Shown here one piece after another: positions 1 to 6,767 of a DNA stretch of 14,564 nucleotides. The position numbers and the translations under genes were made by a program. Where the stretch lies: the NCBI GenBank assembly GCA_040756415.1, contig JBFLYZ010000079.1:1-14564 (forward strand), read 5' to 3'. The notes under the pieces are model-generated. The model saw only the letters and a program-made list of their open reading frames with translations. It searched no databases and was not told where the DNA came from. Source of the DNA: JBFLYZ01 sp040756415 (GTDB taxonomy: Bacteria; Bacteroidota; Bacteroidia; JADZBD01). Each line of letters starts with the position of its first letter. The first letter of the stretch is position 1.

Positions 1-1695
1 CTTCTTCACCAGATAATTATCCTTGCTACCTTCCTTCACCCGCAGAATGTACGTTCCGGAAGCGATGGCCGGGCTCAGCTCGATCTCTTCCTGGCCGTCC
101 AGGAAGGTCAGCTTCTTATTGTACACCTCCTGGCCGATCAGGTTGAATATCTGCACCTGGAAGTCTTCTTCCTCTGAAGGGCCCCTGCTGATCTGAACAG
201 TGAACTTTCCAGCGGTCGGGTTGGGAAATATATTTTTGAACTCGAACACCGCGCTGGCTGCCGGTACGGTCGAAGTCCCGGGCTCGTTCGTTCCGGTTGT
301 GATGTAATCCGTGCAGGTAGGCGGCTGGTTGTTCACCGCATTGCCGATGAGCGAATACTCGCATTTGCGGATAATGACGCCTGCCGCGTTGAACACCAGC
401 AGGGTGGTCGACTGGTTTTGTATCGTACCGCTGTATTCCGCACCGACACCGGCATTGATGTTTATCTTAAGCGCATTGCTGCCCGAAACAGCGCCCGTAT
501 TCAGCCTTACCGTGTAATTGAGGTTAGCGGCCAGGTCCTGGTTCATGATCATCACGCAGATCTGCTGCGCATCCTTGCTGCCAAAGGCCTTTACATTGGG
601 CTGGTTATCCGTACCATCGGCATAGCTGCCTTTGAAATTATCGGCCAGCATCTTAAAATGATGGTAGGCCGGTTTTTTATTGCCGGTGCCGGGATCGATA
701 TAGCCGATGCTGCTGGCAACCGAATTACCTTCTACCACGCTCCATATGTTCATGAAATCGACCCCGCTCTTCATGCCGATACCGAACATTTCAGCAATGA
801 ACTGCCCCCCGATGAAGCTGTTCACGCCTAGCCCGTACAGGTTGTCCGCACCGCTGTTCTGCCAGTTGATGTTGGCCTCGGTCACCGCGGTCCTGAGTGC
901 CGCGGCACCGGTGCGGTTGTGTGCCGTGTTGCATGCGGTAACGCGCTGATTGAGGTAGGCCAGGTTATCTTTGAAACCACCGGCCGAGGTCAGTTTGCTG
1001 ATGACCTGCGAGCGGGTCTGGCTGCCGTTGAAAGGATAGGTATGGAATGAAATGACATCGATATACAGCTTGCCGGATTGATCGCGCCCGGTGATGTCGT
1101 CAGGACCATTTGGCGTGGTGAGTCCGGTGATAATGCCCTGGTTGAACCAGGCGCACTCGGGCCCGATGATCTTGATGGTGGGGTCCACGTTTTTCATGGC
1201 AGAGGAAAACGGCCGGATATACGCTGCGATCTGAGCTGCCGTTGTATAGGCGTAACCCAGGTCGGGCTCGTTGCCGATCACCCAGTACTTTACGTTCCTG
1301 CCCTTGGTGATGTTAACGTACTGCACGATGTTGGCGGCCTCCTGGGCCGAATAGCGGTATTTGTGGAAGGGCACCTGCATCACCGGCTCCATACCGTTGG
1401 CGCGTATGGAATCGATCATTTTGATGTATTGGTAATTGGTAGGCTTGTTCTTATCGGGGGTAATGCCTCCGAAACGGACGATCTGCGCACCGCTGTTCTT
1501 CACATTCTGCCAGTGCTGATGGAGCTTTCCGTTCAGCAGGCAAGGCGGATCCACGCAGTTGCTGGCGCTTCCTATGGTATCGGGCATCCATGCGTTCTGC
1601 CCGAAAAAATGAGTGGAAATAGTTTGCGAAAAACCTTTCCCTGCGAGGCCCGACAGAAATAATACTGCCAGACCGATCTTCCAAAATTTCTTCAT
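1..1695 (-). CDS. Secreted T9SS-sorted glycoside hydrolase, clan GH-A-like (C-terminus beyond window edge)
   Basis: An open frame runs from ATG at 1695 through the left edge: 565 codons with no stop, so the last few residues are missing. Residues 1-24 form a signal peptide (MKK, a hydrophobic core, then GFSQ). The body reads as a TIM-barrel glycosidase. VRFGG lies near residues 73-77. WVIGNEPDL carries the probable acid/base Glu143, and AVTEANINW carries a probable nucleophile Glu273, in the order and roughly the spacing of clan GH-A enzymes. Residues from about 488 form a type A sorting domain for the type IX secretion system (IFPNPTAGK at 489-497, then IFNLIGQEVY and SGTYILRV). The protein should therefore be exported through the outer membrane and either released or anchored at the surface. 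The exact GH family is not clear to me; GH44, GH79 or GH39-like relatives are possible. Its start faces the GGCTAT-rich intergenic region. Export and the glycosidase fold are well supported; the substrate is unknown. Confidence 0.85.
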   Translation of the reverse strand, partial: MKKFWKIGLAVLFLSGLAGKGFSQTISTHFFGQNAWMPDTIGSASNCVDPPCLLNGKLHQHWQNVKNSGAQIVRFGGITPDKNKPTNYQYIKMIDSIRANGMEPVMQVPFHKYRYSAQEAANIVQYVNITKGRNVKYWVIGNEPDLGYAYTTAAQIAAYIRPFSSAMKNVDPTIKIIGPECAWFNQGIITGLTTPNGPDDITGRDQSGKLYIDVISFHTYPFNGSQTRSQVISKLTSAGGFKDNLAYLNQRVTACNTAHNRTGAAALRTAVTEANINWQNSGADNLYGLGVNSFIGGQFIAEMFGIGMKSGVDFMNIWSVVEGNSVASSIGYIDPGTGNKKPAYHHFKMLADNFKGSYADGTDNQPNVKAFGSKDAQQICVMIMNQDLAANLNYTVRLNTGAVSGSNALKININAGVGAEYSGTIQNQSTTLLVFNAAGVIIRKCEYSLIGNAVNNQPPTCTDYITTGTNEPGTSTVPAASAVFEFKNIFPNPTAGKFTVQISRGPSEEEDFQVQIFNLIGQEVYNKKLTFLDGQEEIELSPAIASGTYILRVKEGSKDNYLVKK

Positions 1696-1756
1696 GTGCT
1701 TGATTTAAGTGGTTATGACTGCTCTTACCCTGCTTAGCTTTTCCCTTTCAGTCTCC

Positions 1757-2048
1757 GGCTATCCGTTTTGCCGTTTGACACTCATTGGAACCAGGCCTGA
1801 ACGCGGAATAAGGGCTTACTGGCTATTGGAAAGCGGCTTTCGGCTGCTTTTTTCCGGCTCATGGCTATTTCGATAGACGGTTGCGCCATGGCGATATTGT
1901 ATCCCGGCTATTCTTTCTCCCTTTTTAGCTATTCCATCCGGCCGTTCACCGGCCATTATGAGCATTCTACCCGGCTGTGGACCAGAGTGCTGGGCTGCCG
2001 CGGCTATGTTACCCGGGAATAAAAGGAGATTTTTCAGGGTTGGGCTAT
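1757..2048 (+). repeat. Degenerate, strand-biased GGCT/GGCTAT direct-repeat array
   Basis: Six exact GGCTAT words start at 1757, 1821, 1863, 1906, 2002 and 2043, plus AGCTAT at 1927. Intervals are 64, 42, 43, 21, 75 and 41 bp, mostly near 21 bp or a multiple. A related GGCTGC lies at 1842, exactly midway between 1821 and 1863. By eye I count twelve GGCT cores on the plus strand and no AGCC in the same stretch. The words share little beyond the core, so this is neither a CRISPR nor a perfect tandem repeat. It could be a multi-site operator. The function is unknown. Confidence 0.55.
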
Positions 2049-2098
2049 GGAAAAACGACCGTGAACGAAATCGGGGCCATGCGGCCAATGACCGCGTC

Positions 2099-2106
2099 TA
2101 CATTTG
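2099..2106 (+). promoter_or_regulatory. Bacteroidota -7 element for the DksA-like gene
   Basis: TACATTTG matches the TAnnTTTG consensus of the Bacteroidota housekeeping sigma factor. It ends 29 bp before the ATG at 2136, giving a leader of roughly 20 nt. No convincing -33 TTTG is seen at the usual distance. Confidence 0.5.
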
Positions 2107-2135
2107 CATAACGGAATTACTAAAATCAAAACGTT

Positions 2136-2498
2136 ATGAAAAACCCTCCTGAGACCCACAAGGCAGAGTATCCGCTCACCCTTGTGCCCACGGCCAAGCA
2201 GCCGAACGAAACAAGCGCAGATTTCTCCGCTGAAGAATTGAGAGAATTCAAAGACCTCATGCTTTGCATGCTGGATGAGAAACGAATGGATCACGAGCTG
2301 TTGAAATCAACATTATCATTTCAGCAGAACAGCTCGGCAAGCTATAACTGGCTGGAAGACGCAGCGGGCGTTTTCTTTAAGAAGGAGACCGCTCACCTTG
2401 CTGAAAAACAAGCCCGGTTCATCGAACGGCTGCAGCTCGCGCTGATCCATATCGAGAACAAACTGGCCTCAAAAAAAACAAACCGTATCGCAGTATGA
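2136..2498 (+). CDS. TraR/DksA-family-like protein lacking the C-terminal tail
   Basis: A 120-residue, charged, soluble protein. Residues 30-46 (FSAEELREFKDLMLCML) and 88-109 (LAEKQ..FIERLQ.ALIHIENK) match the coiled-coil pattern of Bacteroidota TraR/DksA relatives, which bind RNA polymerase and modulate transcription. Those relatives normally continue after IENK with a block like YGICRVTGKLI and about 20 more residues. Here the frame ends with LASKKTNRIAV and a stop. No other frame downstream encodes the missing block, so a simple frameshift at the A8 run (2471-2478) does not explain it. The four zinc-finger cysteines of classical DksA are absent. It stands alone on the plus strand between two leftward genes. 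Family membership is inferred from remembered motifs. Whether it still acts on RNA polymerase is unknown. Confidence 0.65.
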   Translation: MKNPPETHKAEYPLTLVPTAKQPNETSADFSAEELREFKDLMLCMLDEKRMDHELLKSTLSFQQNSSASYNWLEDAAGVFFKKETAHLAEKQARFIERLQLALIHIENKLASKKTNRIAV

Positions 2499-2504
2499 TA
2501 CGGT
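2471..2504 (-). terminator. Rho-independent terminator for leftward transcripts
   Basis: Read on the minus strand, an 8-bp stem ACCGTATC/GATACGGT (arms 2497-2504 and 2482-2489, 7-nt loop) is followed by TTG and eight Ts. It lies about 280 nt past the stop of the GH26 gene and overlaps the 3' end and stop of the plus-strand DksA-like gene. On the plus strand no T run follows, so it should work leftward only. Confidence 0.55.
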
Positions 2505-2513
2505 CTCGCTGAA

Positions 2514-2675
2514 ATGAACGGACAAAGCAAACAGGACGGATTACGCGGCCGCAGCGGCAGGAAGGCATTTCGTGCCTGCAGGATCTTTACCCGCTTCGGT
2601 TTCCGGTCGAAGATGAGGAAGCTCAAAGACCCGCATCGCTTCGAGGTTTTCGTGATCAACCGCGTGATTATCTGA
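2514..2675 (+). CDS. Possible small basic ORF, 53 residues
   Basis: An ATG-to-TGA frame starts 15 bp after the DksA-like stop. It encodes a very basic peptide with clusters such as RGRSGRKAFR and RSKMRKLK. I recognise no family and see no ribosome binding site. The rest of the 2499-2786 gap holds only a GC-rich inverted repeat (GCGACC 2737-2742 / GGTCGC 2759-2764). It could be chance. Confidence 0.15.
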   Translation: MNGQSKQDGLRGRSGRKAFRACRIFTRFGFRSKMRKLKDPHRFEVFVINRVII

Positions 2676-2786
2676 AGCGGGGTGCCACCGGCTGTTTCGG
2701 TATGGGGTGGCGTATGCCTTGTAATAATGGGATCGGGCGACCGCCCTTTTAAGGCCGGGGTCGCTTTACAGCGCTGAGCGCATCGC

Positions 2787-4400
2787 TCACTTTCCCAGCA
2801 TGGCGTAGATCGTACTGGTTCCTGACTTGAAGTATCCGTCTTTTACCACGCTGCTTACGAACGCCTGCAGCGCAGGCACCGAAGAGTCGATGTGATAGGT
2901 CTTTTTCTCATTGAACCAGGTCAGCAGCCTCACTTTGCTCATATCCGTTTTCAATGCCTCGCTCATCTGCATGATCCATCCTGCCTTATCCTGGCCGCCC
3001 TTTGCCTCCGAAGGCAACCGTTCGCGCGAAGCCACCTCGCAAATGAGCAGGGGCTTATCGGGCATATATTGCGTGAGCATAAAATAGTTCTCTATCCCTT
3101 CTTTGCGGAAGCTGCGCCAGGGCTGGAAACCGTTGCCGGCACCGTTGTAAATGTCGAGCCCTACAAAATCCACCCATTCATTCCCCGGGTAAGCATCCAT
3201 GATGAAATTCCAGCTTTCCTGCGGAACCGACATGGAGTTCGGGCACCAGATGAACTTCACGTTCTCGGTATGCTGCGCATAAAAAATATTCCGGATATGC
3301 CTGAATGCATTAACCAGCAACTGGGGATTCTTATCGTTTTGCGCGATGCACCAGGGGTACCAGTCGCCATTGAACTCGTGCAGTATTCTCAGGAGCACCG
3401 TACCCTTCACCTGCTTGATCTGCTTGGCCCAGTCGATAAAAAACGCGTCCAGGTGCTTCTCCACGATGCTGTAGAGGTTAGGCTGCTTGGCCAGTGGCGA
3501 GATGTTCACAAAATGGTCTTCGAGCGTGATCATGGGAATGTATCCCTGGTCGATCACCTTATTGATCCGCTCCACCGAAGGGTAAAGGTTTTGGGTGAGG
3601 CCCCCATCGAACGCAAAGGGCTGGAAGAAATGGACCACCCCCAGCTTTTTCTCAAAGCCGTAATGCTTCTCAAAACCATAGGCTATATCCGCGAAATTGG
3701 CGGTATTCCCCTCTTTCGACCAGGCGCCCAGGCTGCAGAAATCACCAGGCTGGGCCGCAGGCGCGCTGAACAGGTCTTTGCCCAGGGGCAGCTTGTTTTT
3801 CGAGAAGCAAATGAAATCGAAGCACCAGTACTGCAATGCGGAGCTTTTACCCGCCAGGCCGATCACCAGCGAGAACAGCTTTCCCTTTTTGTACGAGACA
3901 TTGAACAACCCGTCACCACCGTAGTTATCGTCTTTGAACTGGTGAAGCGGTATGGACACCAACTGCCAGGAATTTTTGAATGCCGGTTTATGCACATGTA
4001 TCCAGAGATCATCATTATTCTTGCTGAACACGCTGTTGCCGTCATCATCTTCCTGCAGTTCTATTTTCAGCGTGGCCGTATCGTTCGAAAAGAAATAGAA
4101 ATTGAGATGGTCGGTGCCGGCATCCAGTTCGATATGCAGGCCGGCCCCCTTTCCCCAGCCCCCGAATTCCTTGAGACCAGCGCGCTCCACCCTGATGTAC
4201 CTGTCGCCCGCATACGCACCGGGCGAGCCGCTTGTTTTCTCGATCGCGGCCCTGGCATAGCCGTAAACGAAAACACCGTTCGGCTTGAGGTCGTAAGGTC
4301 CGTAAGCAAGCCCCTCGAAATCCTCGAGCACGAATTTAAGCTGGGCCACTGTTGTTGCCCAGGGCAAATGCAGGAGGATCAGGAGCAGGATGGTCTTCAT
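2787..4400 (-). CDS. Secreted GH26-family glycoside hydrolase with N-terminal carbohydrate-binding-like domain
   Basis: 537 residues from ATG 4400. This start gives a good signal peptide (MKTILLLILL...TTVAQ, residues 1-20) and leaves 13 bp after the upstream stop, whereas an earlier in-frame ATG at 4436 would overlap that gene and bury the signal peptide. Residues about 21-200 form a beta-sandwich-like region (EDFEG near the start, WQLVSIPLHQF, then YWCFDFICF) resembling CBM11/CIA30-type galactose-binding folds. The GH26 barrel follows: LRILHEFNGDWYPW holds acid/base Glu342, and LLICEVASRE holds probable nucleophile Glu455. Known GH26 enzymes cleave beta-mannan, and some cleave beta-1,3-glucan or xylan linkages; the substrate is not predictable here. 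There is no type IX sorting domain, so it is periplasmic or exported another way. It is the last gene of its transcription unit, co-transcribed with the barrel protein. Confidence 0.88.
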   Translation of the reverse strand: MKTILLLILLHLPWATTVAQLKFVLEDFEGLAYGPYDLKPNGVFVYGYARAAIEKTSGSPGAYAGDRYIRVERAGLKEFGGWGKGAGLHIELDAGTDHLNFYFFSNDTATLKIELQEDDDGNSVFSKNNDDLWIHVHKPAFKNSWQLVSIPLHQFKDDNYGGDGLFNVSYKKGKLFSLVIGLAGKSSALQYWCFDFICFSKNKLPLGKDLFSAPAAQPGDFCSLGAWSKEGNTANFADIAYGFEKHYGFEKKLGVVHFFQPFAFDGGLTQNLYPSVERINKVIDQGYIPMITLEDHFVNISPLAKQPNLYSIVEKHLDAFFIDWAKQIKQVKGTVLLRILHEFNGDWYPWCIAQNDKNPQLLVNAFRHIRNIFYAQHTENVKFIWCPNSMSVPQESWNFIMDAYPGNEWVDFVGLDIYNGAGNGFQPWRSFRKEGIENYFMLTQYMPDKPLLICEVASRERLPSEAKGGQDKAGWIMQMSEALKTDMSKVRLLTWFNEKKTYHIDSSVPALQAFVSSVVKDGYFKSGTSTIYAMLGK

Positions 4401-4413
4401 GTTGTGTGCGTAT

Positions 4414-5346
4414 TTACCAGATCCAGTTGACCACAAACCTGAAATCCCCGTCCGGGAATCCGTAGTAGGGATATGCTGTTTTGTTCCAGGGGAAGCGGTT
4501 GATGGCCCAGTTACCGTAGGTCAGCGAGAAGCGGAAGTGGCGCCAGTCGAAATACCCGAAGCCATAGGAATAATCGGGGTCCCAGGGCTGCTTTTTCTCT
4601 TCGCTCACATAGAGATATACTGCGCCTTCGATATAGATGTTCCACACGATGGTATAGCGCATGCCCGCCCCGAAAGTGGGTTTGCCCGCAAAAAGGCCAC
4701 CATGGGTGACCTCGTGCTCATCGCGGTACTTGATGGCATAGCGCGTAACGTAGCTGAACTTGATCTGGCTGGTACTGTCTATCCGTATCTTATCCATTAC
4801 CTTTTTCGGGAGAAGGTGGCTGTAGGAGACAAAATAATATCCTTCCAGGAACTTGCGCCTGAACACTTCCCAGTTGTCAGAATACTTATTGTTGAGGTAG
4901 TTCTCGTAGCCGAAGTTAAAACGCTTGGGCTTCCAGTGATAGCGGCCGATGGAATAGTTATAGTCCGAGGTCCATCGCGCGGTGGCCGCGGGATTAAAAT
5001 CCTTGAAGAAGGTAGTGTTGAAGCTGAACTCCTCGAAAAAGCGGATACGGGTGTAGAACCCGATGGCCTGTCGTATCTCCGGGTAAAGCTCGCGCCCGTC
5101 ATCGATCATTACGCGGCCGGTGTGGTAGAATATCCGGCCCCATATCCTTTTACGGCCCAGCAGGAACTTGTCTTTATGGAATACGTCCCTGAAATCCTTC
5201 ATATCGCGGAGCTTGCGGATGCGCTGGTGAGTGCTTTCGTAGTAAAGCATGCGGGGCTCCTCCTCCGCGATGATCTGTGCCCGCAGCCCGGGCACCGGAA
5301 GGATGACAGCTAAAAAAGTAAAAATGCGTAAGGAGGTTTTCGCCAT
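4414..5346 (-). CDS. Predicted outer-membrane beta-barrel protein, family unknown
   Basis: 310 residues if started at ATG 5346, which puts a signal peptide (MAKTSLRIFTFLAVILPVPGLRAQ without its last residues, 1-24) at the N-terminus. An upstream in-frame ATG at 5409 would add 21 residues before it. The mature part is rich in aromatic residues in alternating strands (for example IGRYHWKPKRFNFGYENYL and FGYFDWRHFRFSLTYG) and ends in FRFVVNWIW with a terminal aromatic, typical of outer-membrane barrels. I do not recognise a named family. It lies 13 bp upstream of the GH26 gene and about 100 bp after the TPR gene, so a role in moving or binding the same glycan is plausible but inferred. Confidence 0.7.
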   Translation of the reverse strand: MAKTSLRIFTFLAVILPVPGLRAQIIAEEEPRMLYYESTHQRIRKLRDMKDFRDVFHKDKFLLGRKRIWGRIFYHTGRVMIDDGRELYPEIRQAIGFYTRIRFFEEFSFNTTFFKDFNPAATARWTSDYNYSIGRYHWKPKRFNFGYENYLNNKYSDNWEVFRRKFLEGYYFVSYSHLLPKKVMDKIRIDSTSQIKFSYVTRYAIKYRDEHEVTHGGLFAGKPTFGAGMRYTIVWNIYIEGAVYLYVSEEKKQPWDPDYSYGFGYFDWRHFRFSLTYGNWAINRFPWNKTAYPYYGFPDGDFRFVVNWIW

Positions 5347-5451
5347 GATTTTGCCGCAAAGCCATTGAGAAATGGCCCTGAGGCGGGTGCAGCCTGATGT
5401 CATGTTCATTTATAGATGGTGATGTAAGCTTATGTATGCCGTTATCTGTTT

Positions 5452-6648
5452 TTATTTGCAATGCACGACCAGGAATTCATAGGCCATGTTGCTGCCCAGC
5501 TTTACCGCCTTATTGAGATCGTCACAGCCCCCTTTGCGGTCGCCCGTTTCGTAGCGCGCCAATCCCCTGCGGTAATAGGCATCCTCGTAATCGGGTTTAT
5601 ATTCTATGGCCAGCGTGTAGTCTTCAATTTCTCCCGCATGGTCGCCCAGCTTGGCTTTGGCCAGGCCGCGGTTATAATAGGCTACAGCGCAATCGGGTTT
5701 TAGCCGCAAGGTTATGGTATAGTCGTCTATCGCGGAGTGATACCCGCCCATGTCATATCCCACGTACCCGCGGTTCAGGTAGGCAAAGTGGTATTGCGGG
5801 TCGGCTTTTACGGCTGAAGAATAATCGTCAAAAGCACCCCGAAGGTCACCCATCAGGTATTTCACCGTGCCCCTCCTGTTGTAGGTATCCGCATCGGGGT
5901 GCAATTGAATGGCCATATTAAAATCCTTAAGTGAAGCATCGTAATCCCTGATCTCGTAATAAACTACCGCCCGGTTGAAATAGAACCAGGAATTGGTATC
6001 CGTGATCTGTATGGCCTGGCTGAAATCTCCCAGCGCACCCTGGTAGTCGCCAATAATGGACCGGATAATGCCCCTGCTGTTATAGGCATATGGATCGGCC
6101 GGTCGCAGCGCAATGACCTTGTTCATGTCGTTAAGCCCTCCTTCGTAATCACCCATCTTGCCTTTTACAATGCTCCGGTTGAAATAGGCATCGGCATAGC
6201 GCGGGCTGATCTTGATGGCGTAATCAAAGTCGTACATGGCATCCTGGAAGTTCTGCAGCAGCGCAAGCGTAAGCCCGCGGTTATAGTATGCCTCGAGCGA
6301 CTCCTCCCACGATTTGCTATGCAGCAGCGCGCGCGTATAATCGTTCAGGGCGCCCTGGTAATCCATCAGCTTGTTCTTGCAAAAAGCCCTGTTCAGGTAA
6401 GCTTGCGCAGATGATGAATCGAACTCGATGGCCTTGTCAAAGCAGGTGATGGCCTCAATATAATTACCGGCATTTTTCTTCTCCTCCCCCTCATGGCAAT
6501 AGGCCCGGGCCGAATCGCCCGGATTCACCAGCCATCCGAGGGAGAGGTAATGCCATGTACCGCTTGCCATCGTGCCGGCTCCCGGGTAGCCGAAACGCCC
6601 GAGGCAAACGAGGGGAAAGAAGAGTATGAACGCGTAAAGTTTGTTCAT
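5452..6648 (-). CDS. Exported tetratricopeptide-repeat protein (about ten TPRs)
   Basis: 398 residues from ATG 6648, chosen because it places a hydrophobic export segment (MNKLYAFILFFPLVCLG) at the N-terminus. A longer frame to 6705 adds 19 unconvincing residues and would run past the -7 element at 6670-6677. From about residue 47 to 387 there are ten consecutive 34-residue TPR units with the usual pattern (AYYNRG...GDY..A..DY..AI...P), some drifted. TPR arrays are scaffolds for protein-protein contacts. No catalytic domain is seen. A cysteine at residue 15 lies in the hydrophobic segment but is not in a proper lipobox. It sits between GH15 and the barrel protein and has its own promoter candidate. 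It may organise an envelope complex with its neighbours; this is inference. Confidence 0.85.
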   Translation of the reverse strand: MNKLYAFILFFPLVCLGRFGYPGAGTMASGTWHYLSLGWLVNPGDSARAYCHEGEEKKNAGNYIEAITCFDKAIEFDSSSAQAYLNRAFCKNKLMDYQGALNDYTRALLHSKSWEESLEAYYNRGLTLALLQNFQDAMYDFDYAIKISPRYADAYFNRSIVKGKMGDYEGGLNDMNKVIALRPADPYAYNSRGIIRSIIGDYQGALGDFSQAIQITDTNSWFYFNRAVVYYEIRDYDASLKDFNMAIQLHPDADTYNRRGTVKYLMGDLRGAFDDYSSAVKADPQYHFAYLNRGYVGYDMGGYHSAIDDYTITLRLKPDCAVAYYNRGLAKAKLGDHAGEIEDYTLAIEYKPDYEDAYYRRGLARYETGDRKGGCDDLNKAVKLGSNMAYEFLVVHCK

Positions 6649-6669
6649 ATTGGCGGCTTTATTATGGAA

Positions 6670-6677
6670 CAAAATTA
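6670..6677 (-). promoter_or_regulatory. -7 element upstream of the TPR gene
   Basis: On the minus strand TAATTTTG matches TAnnTTTG, 21 bp before ATG 6648. It lies in the 119-bp gap after the GH15 gene, suggesting that the TPR, barrel and GH26 genes can be transcribed separately. No clear -33 element. Confidence 0.45.
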
Positions 6678-6767
6678 ACCCCGCCTGCTCCCCTGCCGGC
6701 CGCATATTCGTTTACACGACCATTTAAGTAGCTTAAAAAGGAAAATAATTATCCGTGGTGCTTCTCC

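Larger units (their letters stand above)
1696..2135. other. Divergent intergenic region with word-repeat structure
   Basis: This 440-bp stretch separates the leftward glycosidase from the rightward DksA-like gene. The short open frames in it resemble no protein I know. It holds the promoter of the plus-strand gene (-7 match at 2099-2106) and the GGCT/GGCTAT word array at 1757-2048. I found no TAnnTTTG match for the glycosidase within about 100 bp of its start. Confidence 0.7.

Noticed and set aside
418..1662. Plus-strand open frames within 1-1695
   Set aside because: They lie opposite the uninterrupted T9SS glycosidase frame, which simply lacks its stop because of the window edge.
1757..2048. 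CRISPR array or perfect satellite
   Set aside because: Only a 6-bp core is shared; there are no long identical repeats or spacers of fixed length.
1816..2152. Short open frames on both strands in the GGCTAT-rich gap
   Set aside because: No similarity, no promoter or ribosome site suited to them, and the repeat words do not keep a reading frame.
2471..2478. Frameshift in the A8 run as cause of the short DksA-like protein
   Set aside because: Neither alternative frame downstream encodes the missing conserved block.
2737..2764. GC-rich inverted repeat GCGACC/GGTCGC just after the GH26 stop
   Set aside because: No T run follows on the minus strand, so it is not called a terminator; the one at 2471-2504 fits better.
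2892..4430. Long plus-strand open frame (512 codons) opposite the GH26 gene
   Set aside because: The minus-strand frame has a signal peptide and GH26 catalytic motifs; the plus frame resembles nothing and reflects high GC content.
4390..5313. Plus-strand open frame (307 codons) opposite the barrel protein
   Set aside because: The minus-strand frame has a signal peptide, barrel pattern and correct operon spacing.
6723..6737. Inverted repeat TTTAAG-TAG-CTTAAA after the GH15 gene
   Set aside because: Short, AT-rich, 3-nt loop and no following T run; not convincing as a terminator.
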